A stretch of 64,000 nt of DNA from Pyropia yezoensis (taxonomy: Eukaryota; Rhodophyta; Bangiophyceae; Bangiales; Bangiaceae): assembly GCA_009829735.1 (NCBI GenBank), contig CM020619.1, positions 32,776,283 through 32,840,282 on the forward strand, given 5' to 3'. The stretch's first letter is position 1; each line of letters opens with the position of its first letter. The notes under the pieces were generated by a model. The model did not search any database. It saw only the letters and a list, made by a program, of their open reading frames with translations, and was not told where the DNA came from. Positions 41,711 to 51,477 of this stretch are shown piece by piece. Both the position numbers and the translations under genes were made by a program.

Positions 41711-42444
41711 GTCAGCCGAAGCGCGTCGGCCTTCATCCGCTTGGCCTCCTTCGCGACAACCGATAGCAACTGTGCAGAGGAGGGTGGTCCAACGGCAGAA
41801 AAAGAAGGAAGAGCTCCCGCTTCACCGCGGCTCTCGCGTCGAATTTGTTCCGCAGCTGCCAGGGCCGCATGGACAGCACTCATTCCCGCGTTCCTGCCGC
41901 CGACAGCCAATTCATGCGCCCGTTTGTTCTTCTTGTGCATCGTGCTGGACTTGATCTCCTCTCGTCCAATCAAATCGATTGTCTCCGCGGGGGAAGAGCC
42001 GACCGCAAAGAGGTTGCCAGTCATCACACCTGCGGACGATGCCTTCACTTGCTGAGCGTTAAACCTGGCTTCACAGCCGGCTCGAATGCCCGCGCACATG
42101 CTCACAGCCTTCGCGTCATCTACGTTCCTGCAAACGAAGTCGATGCCCTGCATGGGCCCTGCGCTTGCCAGTCTCGAGATGGCTCGGCCCTTAGACTTCG
42201 CGTTGATGGCGTAGCGTTCGGGGTCCGACTCGAGGGTGTCGCTGTCATGGCCAATCTCGTGACACTTGGCGCACCGACGTGCGTGCGAACAATTGAGCTT
42301 GGTGCAGGCCACTTCTGGCCCGGGAGGTCGAAACGGATGGTCGATCGGCAGCCCTCGAAGACAGCGAAACTTTCGCATGGAGCATGACCGTTGGTTATGA
42401 CCATATGGCGTCGATTCCAGACCGCAAAGATAGCACCGAACCAT
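41707..42444 (-). CDS. Zinc-knuckle protein, unknown, divergent from the transposase
   Basis: Start taken at the Met at 42444, just outside the palindrome (245 codons); the frame is open further upstream into the arm. The N terminus has two Cys/His clusters: CYLCGLESTPYGHNQRSC (C-x2-C-x8-H-x4-C) and, after a basic stretch, CAKCHEIGH with a preceding CTKLNCSHARRC. These look like nucleic-acid-binding zinc knuckles. The remainder is helical and Ala/Lys-rich, with HKKNKRAHELAVGGRNAGMS near residue 170. It diverges from the Tc1/mariner transposase across the 1.55-kb palindrome. It could be an accessory protein of the same element, a domesticated Gag-like protein, or a host gene. Confidence 0.5.
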   Translation of the reverse strand: MVRCYLCGLESTPYGHNQRSCSMRKFRCLRGLPIDHPFRPPGPEVACTKLNCSHARRCAKCHEIGHDSDTLESDPERYAINAKSKGRAISRLASAGPMQGIDFVCRNVDDAKAVSMCAGIRAGCEARFNAQQVKASSAGVMTGNLFAVGSSPAETIDLIGREEIKSSTMHKKNKRAHELAVGGRNAGMSAVHAALAAAEQIRRESRGEAGALPSFSAVGPPSSAQLLSVVAKEAKRMKADALRLT

Positions 42445-42519
42445 CGTAGACCGTTCGACAGGTTGACACGAATCGTCAATGCACACAGAGTGACACGTAG
42501 GAATCGGAGGAGGAAAACC

Positions 42520-43175
42520 TGGGAAATTAGGGAAAGTGGGGGCGGCGCGGGCAGGGGTGGGGGGCGGCACGCAGCGGCTAGGCTGTGTGGAGCAGGGGGT
42601 GCCAAGCAGGGGCGGCAGCACGACCGCCGTCGGGAAGGGCGATGGTAGGCACTGCGGGTGTGTGGTGGGAGTGTTGTGCGGCGCGGATGGACAGGTGGTG
42701 GCAGAAAAAACAGCGGTTATAAGCTTTTTTCTGGGGGTTAACGGCCCAGCTGGTGCCCTCGCACCCCCGCCCGCGCGCCACACGCAGCGCACCAAAAGTG
42801 GGCTCTGGGGGTGCTTCTGGCCATGGTGTGCTCAATGTAGCGCACCCGGCGCGCATGGGCGCACGCCGGTCGCGCGGCGTCTAGACAGACAGTGGGAGAG
42901 GCTGCCCTGTCTCTTTTTCGTGCCGACAATTCTTTTCCGGATCGGGAAAATCATGAATATTCTCCAGCAAGACAAAAGTGTCAGTCGACAACGTGGGGCC
43001 CACAACCATGCATGGGCGTTCATGATGCACGCCAAGTACAGCCCTAAAAAAATCTGTGGCCAAATGCGTACCATTGGTGCTCTCCTGTCTCTGTCTGTGT
43101 CTGGATGCCACCCAATGTGGGTTGCCCTGTGCGAGTTTCGCCGTATTTTGCAAAATGGTCTTGACATTTTGAGGC
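42520..43175 (+). repeat. Large palindrome, left arm (family R2)
   Basis: Each base at position p pairs with 86594 minus p; the pairing runs without visible indel from 42520 to about 43175. Only one residue differs between the mirrored translations of the two arms over about 90 codons, so identity is around 99 percent. A diverged relative is at 19985-20575. Confidence 0.95.
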
Positions 43176-43418
43176 GGGGCTCTGTTCGGTGCTGATGATG
43201 CCTCTCCTGAATACGGAAACAGAGCGTCCGGTGTCGCGGCGTCCAGTCCTATTGTGCGTCCTGTAAAAAGTGGACGTGCACAGGTCGTGCAGTGTGGGTT
43301 TGATTGGTCCAGCGGCCAATATTGGACATGATCACGACACGTTCACGACCACTTTTCACGGGACGCCCTATATGCACCCCAGACAGCTCCATCAATCAGC
43401 TCAACAAGGAGTTCCGCC
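43176..43418. repeat. Palindrome centre
   Basis: About 240 bp between the near-identical arms. It is itself a degenerate inverted repeat (GTCCTGTAAAAAGTGGACGT against ACCACTTTTCACGGGAC) with CCAATATTGG near the axis at 43297. One side carries about 40 bp not matched on the other. Confidence 0.75.
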
Positions 43419-44074
43419 GACAAAAAATGTGCAGACCGTTTTGCAAAATACGGCGAAACTCGCACAGGGCAACCCACATTGGGTGGCATCCAGACACAGA
43501 CAGAGACAGGAGAGCACCAATGGTACGCATTTGGCCACAGATTTTTTTAGGGCTGTACTTGGCGTGCATCATGAACGCCCATGCATGGTTGTGGGCCCCA
43601 CGTTGTCGACTGACACTTTTGTCTTGCTGGAGAATATTCATGATTTTCCCGATCCGGAAAAGAATTGTCGGCACGAAAAAGAGACAGGGCAGCCTCTCCC
43701 ACTGTCTGTCTAGACGCCGCGCGACCGGCGTGCGCCCATGCGCGCCGGGTGCGCTACATTGAGCACACCATGGCCAGAAGCACCCCCAGAGCCCACTTTT
43801 GGTGCGCTGCGTGTGGCGCGCGGGCGGGGGTGCGAGGGCACCAGCTGGGCCGTTAACCCCCAGAAAAAAGCTTATAACCGCTGTTTTTTCTGCCACCACC
43901 TGTCCATCCACGCCGCACAACACTCCCACCACACACCCGCAGTGCCTACCATCGCCCTTCCCGACGGCGGTCGTGCTGCCGCCCCTGCTTGGCACCCCCT
44001 GCTCCACACAGCCTAGCCGCTGCGTGCCGCCCCCCACCCCTGCCCGCGCCGCCCCCACTTTCCCGATTTTCCCA
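43419..44074 (-). repeat. Large palindrome, right arm (family R2)
   Basis: The inverted copy of 42520-43175. The outer edges of both arms read TGGGAAA.T.GGGAAAG inward; the flanking bases outside do not match each other, so no target duplication is visible. The transposase gene starts 57 bp outside this arm. Confidence 0.95.
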
Positions 44075-44130
44075 TTTTTTGCGACCCAATTGATACAGGT
44101 TGGCGGCCTCCCGTCTGCTGCACGTACGAC

Positions 44131-45162
44131 ATGTTTTCTGGGGACCTGCGCTTGGCGGCGGTAGCCATGATTGAACGGGGATCTACGCGCCAGAAGGTCT
44201 GCGATGTGATTGGCTGCCAGCGCGCCGCGCTGGCTCGGTGGTTGAGGAACTACCGTGCCACGGGCACAATTTGGCCGACGCCGGAACGCCGCAACTCCCA
44301 CGCGGATGGACTTCAGTTCAACGAAGTATTGCATCGCGCCATGGCGTGGCTTATCGATCAAGACCCGACCGCCACCCTTAAGGACAATGTCGAAGTACTT
44401 GATGAGCTCGGCACAATCAAAGAGAACGAGTTTGCCGGGTTACAGTGCAGTACGGCTTCGCTTTCACGATACTTTCGGCGGATGGGCTTCACCCGCAAGA
44501 AGATTGAGCGCCTGTTTCGCGAGCGGAATGATGCTGCACGACTACACCACTGCCAACTGATGAGGCAGATTCCGAGGCGGTGCCTCATATCCGTGGATGA
44601 GACACACACGGATGGCGGCGATGTCTTCCAAAAGCGTGGATGGGCCCCGCGCGATGAGCCCTTGGTCATGCTGGATCGTGATCCAAGGTCGGTGCCGTGC
44701 ACTACTACAACTATGGCGATTTCTGGACTCGGGAACATAGCCGCGGAGCAAACGTGCGTGCTTGGGCCCGCGTTGACAGCAGCTGATTGGCTCATCTTTT
44801 GTCAAACTCTCGTGCCCAAGATGAACGTATTTTTAGACGGTCATCCCTGGGAGGATCAGCCCGACAACTGCGTACTGCTATTCGACAATGCTCCGATACA
44901 TGACGCCGCTGGCGATGCTTTCCTTGAAGCGAACGGCGTTCACTTCATCCGCTTGCCGCCGTATTCGCCTGATCTACAGCCGATTGAGGGGGTCTTCAAT
45001 GATCTTAAGTGCTACCTTCGTAGGCTTGTGCACGACGATCCCACACTGTTAGACCATCCTTTGCATCTGCAAGCGTTGGCGGCTGTTTTAATTACTGACC
45101 GGCAGATATCTGGTCAGTTTCACCGTATTGAGAAGGTGATTGAGTCGATCTGTGCGCAGTAG
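44131..45162 (+). CDS. Tc1/mariner/IS630-type DDE transposase
   Basis: A 343-codon ORF. Residues 5-45 are a helix-turn-helix (AVAMIERGSTRQKVCDVIGC); a second, winged-helix-like region follows to about 125. The DDE_3-type nuclease has Asp156 in LISVDETHTD, Asp252 in LLFDNAPIHD and Glu286 in SPDLQPIE, with 33 residues between the last two. PYSPDLQPIE is a hallmark of the superfamily. The enzyme would excise and insert its element at TA-type targets in the nucleus. All three catalytic residues are present and the frame is whole, so it may be active. Inverted repeats are unclear: AATTG-started sequences at 44088 and, inverted, near 45190 resemble each other weakly. The palindrome arm ends 57 bp upstream. 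Confidence 0.9.
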   Translation: MFSGDLRLAAVAMIERGSTRQKVCDVIGCQRAALARWLRNYRATGTIWPTPERRNSHADGLQFNEVLHRAMAWLIDQDPTATLKDNVEVLDELGTIKENEFAGLQCSTASLSRYFRRMGFTRKKIERLFRERNDAARLHHCQLMRQIPRRCLISVDETHTDGGDVFQKRGWAPRDEPLVMLDRDPRSVPCTTTTMAISGLGNIAAEQTCVLGPALTAADWLIFCQTLVPKMNVFLDGHPWEDQPDNCVLLFDNAPIHDAAGDAFLEANGVHFIRLPPYSPDLQPIEGVFNDLKCYLRRLVHDDPTLLDHPLHLQALAAVLITDRQISGQFHRIEKVIESICAQ

Positions 45163-45234
45163 GCAGGCGGAAGTCGGTAAATGAGACAATTAGATGTGAA
45201 ACGCTTCTCTTTTTTTTTTGTCTGCTCCGCGCAG

Positions 45235-46363
45235 GAGCCATCCCTGCCACCGCAGCGACCATCGGCCCAGCGGCGGCGGCGGTTGGCGGCCGCCCCTCGC
45301 CAACGGCGGCGGCAGCAGCTGCAGCGGCGGCGGCAGCTGCAGCGGCAGCTACAGCAGCAACGGCAGCGGCAGCAGCGGGCGGCGGGCGAGGGTCCCGCTG
45401 CGGCGGGCGCGGCGGGCGTGGCCGCGGGCGCGGTGGCGGCGCACGGCGCTGCAGCGCTGCCGACGTGGTTTGCGCGCTTTGCGGGCGGCCGAGACGGCCG
45501 GGACGCGAGGTTGGGAGGCGGTCGCAACCAGTTCGCGGCGGCGGCAGCGTGGACGTCGCGCCCGTCGCCGCCCTGTCTGCCGCGTCTGGTGGACAGCTAG
45601 ACAGGCGCCCTCTGGGCGGCCGCCGCGTCTTCCTTGGCGCTCCTTGCTGCCGCACTGCCGGCGGTCCCGCCGGCACAAAGAAGCTGGCGAAGATGATTCC
45701 GGCGGGGACGTCGCCGCCGGTGGTCGGCTGGACGGCCGTCGCGGCGGAGGCGCCGTGACCGCTGGGCGCTGGCGCGGTGGGTCGCCGCTGGCTCCCCCCC
45801 CCTCCTCCCCCCCCCCCTCCACACTGCAGGGGGCAGTTGGCCCTCTCTACCGGGTGCCGGCCCTCGCCCCTGCACCCTCTTTCCCCACGGAAGCGGAAGA
45901 CCCCTTCCTGCCGTCTCCCGCCCCCCCCCTCCCCCCCCCCCCCACCGCTGTCCTGCCCCTTTCCCCCCTCCCCCAAGCCAGTGCCCAGAAGCGAACGGTC
46001 TCCCCTACCTCCCCCCCGCCCCAACCTCTTCCCACTAAGGCCCCTCCCCCCGCGTCGCCCTACGCCCTCCCCCTCTCCCGCATCGCGCGCCTGTCCCGCT
46101 CCCCCCCCGCCGACCTAGCCGCGTGCGCGGCGGCGCTGGCGGCCTTTCGCGCGGCCATCCTGCCCACCGGCGCCCTCTCCCGCCTCCTCCCCGCCCGCGC
46201 CATCCTCCCCGTCTGTGCGTATGGCCGCCGCACGGCGGTGGCGGCGGGGGCGGTGCCGCCACCACCGCCGTCGGCGGCCGATGGGGGGGGGGGGGGGGAG
46301 CGGTGCTGGTGGGAGTGCCTCTGCCCTAAGGGAACAAAACCGCGACAAAACCGCGATCCGTGA
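45235..46363 (+). CDS. GC-rich host coding region, unknown
   Basis: The first 500 bp are Ala/Gln- or Gly-rich in every frame. The most credible part is at 46060-46250 on the + strand, an ordered helical stretch (DLAACAAALAAFRAAILPTG, then LLPARAILPVCAYGRR) closing at 46363. The ILPT...YG spacing is reminiscent of the start of plant PAP/OAS1-type nucleotidyltransferases (IQPT...FGS), and such a gene follows at 47 kb; a link between the two is speculation. Frames on the minus strand are also open. Confidence 0.3.
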
Positions 46364-46440
46364 TCCGCACCCACGGTGAGGCAGGCGGGGGCCGGAACCG
46401 CGACAAAACCGCGATCGATTGCAGTTTGATTGGCTCACAG
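46330..46440. repeat. Short direct repeat (AACCGCGACAAAACCGCGAT)
   Basis: The 20-nt motif occurs near 46336 and 46396, 60 bp apart, each with an internal repeat of CCGCGA. It lies in the AT-richer spacer before the nucleotidyltransferase gene. Function unknown. Confidence 0.7.
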
Positions 46441-47031
46441 GCGCCCTCGGAGGTGTGAGCCACTCGACACTCGATACTGCTTACAGCAGGAACGACCGGA
46501 ACACTCGTGATGCTGTTATCGATGCATCACCATATTTGTTTCCGCCGACACAACCGTGGCTTTTATTCCTTCTTCTGCTACCACCACGAGCCCACCACCG
46601 CCACCCCGGGACACCGCCACCTCCACCACGCCACCACTTCTCCGCCGCCACCACCCCGCCACCGCGAACGCCGTTGCAGCACCAGCGCCGCGACCACCTC
46701 CCCTCCTAACGCCGCCGCCACCCCCACCTCCCCCCCCACCGCTCCCGCCTCCCCGCCCATCGCCCCCCCCCGCCGCCGCTAGCTGCTGCAGTGCCAGCTG
46801 CTCCTCTCGCGTCCCCTCGGTACCCGCGTCGCCGCCCTCCGTCGCGACGGCTGCGGTGCCGTCCGTCGATGAAGCAGCGTCGGGGGAAACAGGAGCGTCG
46901 GGGTACCAGGGGCAGCGGCCTCAGCTGAGGGCGGCTCGGAGGGTGGGGGAGGCGGCCAGTCGGGGAGTGGGGGTGGTGGGGGAGGTGGGGGTGACGGGGA
47001 CGGCCCGGGGGGGGGGGCGCCTTGCCTGCGC
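46441..47031. other. Spacer and possible 5' exon of the nucleotidyltransferase gene
   Basis: A less GC-rich stretch (46440-46560) that could hold a promoter, followed by Pro-rich open sequence from a Met at 46556 (MAFIPSSATTT). A G-rich segment at 46940-47020 separates it from the next coding frame and may be an intron. Confidence 0.3.
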
Positions 47032-49155
47032 GTGGTCGTGCTCGTCGACGCGTACGTGGCCGCGCTGGGCGGCGAGTACCGCGCGGCGCTGTGGCGGCTG
47101 CTCGCGCGCGGGGGGGGGGGCGTCCGCGTCTTGGGGAGTGAGGTGGACGACATGGACGCGGTGGTGGTGAGCGTGCCGATTGGCGCGTGGGGCGGCGGCG
47201 GCGGCGGCGGCGTTGCTGCCGCCGCCGCTGCTGCGGCCGCCGCCGCTGCCGCGAGGCTGCCGGGGGGGGGCGTTGGGGGCGTGCCACCGCGGCGTCCGCC
47301 CCCGCGGGGGGGCGGCGGCGGCGGCGGGAGCGCCCGCCGCGGTGCTGGTGGTGGCGGCGCCGACTCCCTTGCGGGGGGCGAGCCCGAGGAGGTCCTCCTG
47401 TCGGCTACGATTGGCGGCGTGTTGCCGCGGGGCGGCAGCAGCCTCCCCCCTGGGGGGGGCGGCGTCGCCCGCAACCGGTGGGCGGCGGGCGGCGGGGCGG
47501 TGGCGCGCATTGCGTGGCTGGCGGCGCAGGGGGGGGGGTACCCGCGCGCGGCGCGGCTCGCCAAGGTGTGGGGGGGAGGGGCGCTGGGGCCGGGCGCCGC
47601 GGGGCTCGGCGACCTCGGCTTGGAGCTGGTGATGCTGTCGGCGTTTCACGAGGACGGGGGGGACGGCGACGACTATGATGAGGACGCCGAGAGGGGAGAG
47701 AGGGGGGGGGGAGGGGGTGCGGAGGACGATGACGTGGCAGCCTGGGCCGACCCGGCCGCTATGACCGAGGCGGTCCTCTGCCGCCTCTTTTACCGCTTCC
47801 TCCGCCTGCTGTCTGTCGCGGACGCGCCGCCGCTGTGCGGCACCGGCGCTGGCGGCCACGACGACGCCGACGTCCACGACGACGACGACGGAGAGGAGGA
47901 GGGGGACGGCGCCATCCCTGGCGTGCTGACCCTGAGCTGGGACGCCTTGCACTCGGGGCGCGTCGCGGCGGCGGCGGCGCCGCCCCCCCCCCCCGTCGCG
48001 TCCCGCCCGCGGCTGGTCATCCTCGACCCGGCGGTGCCCGGCGTGGACCTCGCGGCGGGGGTGGACGACTGGGCGCCCGTCGCGGCCGCCGCGCGGACGA
48101 ACATGCGGGTGACGGAGGCGGCCGGGCGGCACCGGGGGGAGGGGGCGGGGGGGGGGCGCCATGGCAGGCGTCGGCGCTCACGCCGGGAGGGGGCGACGGC
48201 GGCGGCAGCGTCGTCGGGCGAAGAAGACGAGGCCGAGGTGGACGAGATGGCCCGCCTCAACGCCCGCTCCGCGGCACGGATGAGTGGCGGCTGGGCCGGC
48301 GGCGGTGGCGCCAATGGTGGGGGGGTGCACCCACGGGCGGAGGCGACCGGCAATGGTGGTGGCGGTTTCGGCGACGACACGGACGACGACACATCCACCA
48401 CCGACGGCGAGGGCGGCGGCGCCGGCGGCCTCGGCGGCAGCGCGCAGCTGCCCCTCCCCGCGGGGTTGCTGCCTCTGGCGGCCGCCGCCGACGCGGCCGC
48501 CGCCGCCACCGAGGCCGACGGTTGGGTGCCTGCCGGCGCCGGCGGCAGCGACGGCGGGTCGGCATCGTCGGGCACGGCGTCCCCACCCGGCAGCCCCGCG
48601 GCGCCGTCGCCGCTGGCGCCGTCGTCTCCCTTCTACTCCGCCACCCCTCCCTGGGGGGGGGTGGGCGGCTGGCGTGCCGGCAGCGGCACCCCCGACGGCA
48701 CAGTGCCGTCGCCCGGCGCGGCGGCGGCGCTCCGGTCGGGGAGCTTCGCCACCACCCCCACCCTTCCCACCTTCCCGTCGCTGGTGCCCCCCCCTGGGGG
48801 TGTCGTCGGCAATGGCGTCGGCAGTGGGGGCGTCGGGTACGCCCCCCCCCTCCCCCCTCTCCCCCACCCCACCGCGGGCGTTGGCGGGCGCGTCCCCCCC
48901 CCCCCGCCCTGCGTGCCGCTTGCGGCGCCCGGCGGCGCCGCCGCCGGCCGCGCACGCTACACCGCCGCCATCTTTTCCATTGCCGCCGCGTCGGCGCTGT
49001 CGTCGGGGTGGAAGCCCGTCGGCACGCTGCTCTTTGCGGGCTGCAAGTGGCGCCTGTGCCTGCGGGCGGCAGGCGGCGGGGGGCGCGCCGCTCGGGGGCG
49101 CCTCGACCCGCGGCTGCAGTTCCAGGCGCACCGGGTGGACGTGCTGGTCGAGTGC
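47032..49155 (+). CDS. PAP/OAS1-like nucleotidyltransferase, C-terminally interrupted by element D
   Basis: About 708 codons before the LTR. Residues 1-50 end in DMDAVVVSVPIGAW, placed like the third NTase strand. Residues 150-205 (VARIAWLAA, RLAKVW, LGDLGLELVMLSAF) resemble the LIKAWCYYE...STYALETLVLY helices of the PAP/OAS1 substrate-binding domain. AVLCRLFYRFLRLL, GVLTLSWDAL and RPRLVILDPAVPGVDLA followed by WAPVAAAARTNM (near 325-365) parallel AVLYKFLDYFS, ISLNGPV and NIVDPLRENNNLG...FYRIRSAF of the plant family and ILDPADPTGN of OAS. The Asp expected in the third strand appears to be Ser, which would argue against catalysis if the alignment is right. The C-terminal half is Gly/Pro-rich with an ordered end (GWKPVGTLLFAGCKWRLCLR). 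The gene is cut at 49155 by the LTR. Confidence 0.45.
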
Positions 49156-50002
49156 TGTGAGGAGCCACCCACACTTGGGCAGCCCTCAACGTACTCGTGA
49201 TGGTGTCAGCGACCCGTGCCAGCCAATAGGGCGACAGGGTGCGGGGAAGAGGATGGAGGTGGTGACGGTGGTGGGTCTGGGGAAGAGGACGGCGCGACGT
49301 CGGTGGTGATCGAGAGGGTTCAAAGGGTGAAGGTCGTCTTTGGTCTGCGTCTGTGGTTGCGCTTCCGGTCTCCCCCGGTGGCGCCGACACTCACGCACTA
49401 TATACTCGCGTCGAGGCACCCGAGGTGCCCCAAAGCATGCGTTTCCCCGTCGCTCCACGGGTAGGCACAAAACGGCCCAAAAACAAAGCATGGCTCTCAG
49501 AACAAAGCATGGGCGGGCGTGCGCACTAAAGGAGTGCAGCCCCAGTTTGCCCCAAACGAAGGGGTCCGGCGTGCGGCGCCTAGGGCGCCGCCCCAGCCGG
49601 CTCCAGACGCCAGTCGGCCCGAAGGTCCGAGAGGCGTGTAAGCACGATTCGATCGAGTCGGCCGAATCGGCCAGCCGGCTAGCCAGTCACATCGCTGCAA
49701 TGCTGCAGCGAGGACATTTTAACGGACTCGCCAGCTGTGGCAGATGTGGCTCGTCATGTGTGCTGACGGTGGCGCCTTTCGACAGGCCATGATGGGCTGT
49801 CGATGGCTGCTGTCGTGCGGCCGGCAGACACCGTGAGACAGCGGCTGACTCATCTTGCGTCTGGAAGGTACACCGCGTCATGCCCCACAATACAAGGAGT
49901 TGATCCATGTTGCCAGGAGTTGATTCGGCAGGATCTGTAAGGAGAGGCCCCAGATATGATCCCTTAAGTATTAGGCATGGGATTAGGGGGGAAATCCTTA
50001 CA
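49156..50002 (-). repeat. LTR 1 of the element D array (3' LTR of unit 1)
   Basis: 847 bp. On the + strand it starts TGTGAGGA and ends TCCTTACA, inverted terminal repeats with TG...CA ends. TATATA at 49399-49404 reads as a TATA box for minus-strand transcription. The insertion interrupts the nucleotidyltransferase gene. Confidence 0.9.
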
Positions 50003-50012
50003 CCTCCCCCCC
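50003..50012 (-). other. Polypurine tract of element D, unit 1
   Basis: GGGGGGGAGG on the minus strand directly precedes the LTR start TGTAAGGA; it recurs before LTR 2 and LTR 3. Confidence 0.75.
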
Positions 50013-51464
50013 TCAGGACGTGCGTCGAAGGAAGGCGTCGAGAACCTCAGGTGCGTTGTCGAGGTCTTGCGTGGTTAGCCAGGTGTTCTCACTGACATCG
50101 CAGCCTTTCCACTTGACCAGGTACTGCAGTCGTCCACGGCGTTTTCGTGACCGAATAATGGAGTCCACTTCGTACTCAACCGATCCGTCCGGAAATGCTA
50201 CCGGAGCTGGAGCGGGAGGAAGTCGACCATACGGATCAGCGTTGTACGGCTTGAGTAGACTGGCGTGAAAGGCGTTGTGCACCTTTCGATCAAGGACTGC
50301 TTGAGGCAGATCCAGACGGAACGTAACATCATTGATGTTTTCAGTGACTCGGTATGGTCCCGAAAACTTGGGCATCAACTTGCGAGCGCCCTGGAAGGCG
50401 TCCGGCCTAAGGTTCTTGGTGCTCAGGAGCACGAGGTCGTCGACAGCGATCGTACATGGTCGGCGTCGACGGTTAGCGTACGCCGAGCGCGTCTCATTGG
50501 CCTTCTTGATAGCGGTAATGGCAGTCTCCTGAGCTTTTTGCAGACTGCTTAGCCAATCTGAGACTGCTGGTAGTTTCGATTCCTTGCTCTCGACGATGTC
50601 GACAGGTACTGTCCTTGGTTCAAAGCCGTAGTTCAGGAAGAATGGGGAGTACGTCGTGACCGCATTGGGTGACCGGTTGTAAGCTACTTCTGCAGCAACA
50701 AGGAAGAGGTCCCAATCACCCTGATGAAGGTTCACGAAGTTTCGCAGGATTTCTTCAATCTTCTTGTTCATGATCTCGGTTTGTCCGTCCGTCTGGGGAT
50801 GATAGGCTGAAGATGCCTTGATCTTGACCTTGAGAATTTCGGTGAGCGACTGCCAGAAGTTGGAGAAGAAGGTACGGTCTCGGTCGCAGACGACGTCGGA
50901 TGGTAGACCGTGATGACGGTAGACGTGATCATGGTAGAGTTGCGCTACGACTGGTGCAGTACAGTCGGGCTTCATTGGTGCTAGTCGAATCATCTTCGAC
51001 AGTCTGTCCACAATGACGTAAATGCCATTGTGGCCCCTTTGGGTCAGTGGAAGAGTGGTGATAAAGTCCATGGAGACACTTGCCCATCGTTGGTTCGGTG
51101 GATCTAGTGGCTTGAGGTGACCCAGAGGTGAATGGGTGCCAGCTTTGTTCCGCTGGCACAAATCACATGATTGTACGTATCTTTGGATGTCCTTCCGCAT
51201 TGTCTTCCAGTAGTATTTGGAAGCAATAGCGTTGGTGGTTTTCTTAACTCCCATATGTCCTTGGCTTGGGATGTCGTGGTAGTCATGGAGTAGTCTTTGG
51301 CGTAGAGTACCAACGGGGATGCACGTACGGTCACCTCGTTTCAACAACCTCATGTGAAGCCGGTAGGGAGATACCGGGTCTTTGACTAGGTCGGCAAACT
51401 CGGGATCCGCGTTGTACTCTTGGTCTAGGGTGGCAAGGTCTTGATCACTTTGGCTTATGGTCAT
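50013..51464 (-). CDS. Pol of element D, integrase-chromodomain ORF, unit 1
   Basis: A 483-codon ORF. The integrase zinc finger (HDYHDIPSQGHMG ... CDLCQRNK) spans residues 48-100. The DDE core begins SMDFITTLPLTQRGHNGIYV near 135 with VVCDRDRTFFSN near 195 and ends after SAYHPQTDGQTEIMNK. A GPYRV-type C-terminal domain follows. The chromodomain YEVDSIIRSRKRRGRLQYLV with the WKG core lies near 420-475, identifying a chromovirus. It inserts the cDNA into chromatin. Unit 2 has the same separate start, so the split from the reverse-transcriptase ORF seems to be a trait of the family rather than of one copy. Confidence 0.9.
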   Translation of the reverse strand: MTISQSDQDLATLDQEYNADPEFADLVKDPVSPYRLHMRLLKRGDRTCIPVGTLRQRLLHDYHDIPSQGHMGVKKTTNAIASKYYWKTMRKDIQRYVQSCDLCQRNKAGTHSPLGHLKPLDPPNQRWASVSMDFITTLPLTQRGHNGIYVIVDRLSKMIRLAPMKPDCTAPVVAQLYHDHVYRHHGLPSDVVCDRDRTFFSNFWQSLTEILKVKIKASSAYHPQTDGQTEIMNKKIEEILRNFVNLHQGDWDLFLVAAEVAYNRSPNAVTTYSPFFLNYGFEPRTVPVDIVESKESKLPAVSDWLSSLQKAQETAITAIKKANETRSAYANRRRRPCTIAVDDLVLLSTKNLRPDAFQGARKLMPKFSGPYRVTENINDVTFRLDLPQAVLDRKVHNAFHASLLKPYNADPYGRLPPAPAPVAFPDGSVEYEVDSIIRSRKRRGRLQYLVKWKGCDVSENTWLTTQDLDNAPEVLDAFLRRTS

Positions 51465-51477
51465 GAGGTTGTTGATT

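Noticed and set aside
42536-44361. Long ORFs inside the palindrome arms, including one of 321 codons
   Set aside because: The same frames appear mirrored in both arms and are disrupted in the relative at 20 kb; no domain is recognised. They are treated as non-coding repeat.
44088-45200. Inverted repeats starting AATTG around the Tc1/mariner transposase
   Set aside because: The alignment needs several gaps and no TA target duplication is visible; recorded only as weak in the feature entry.
49216-49908. Several 60-150-codon ORFs inside the element D LTRs
   Set aside because: They recur in all three LTRs because the LTRs are copies; they overlap each other on both strands and have no domain.
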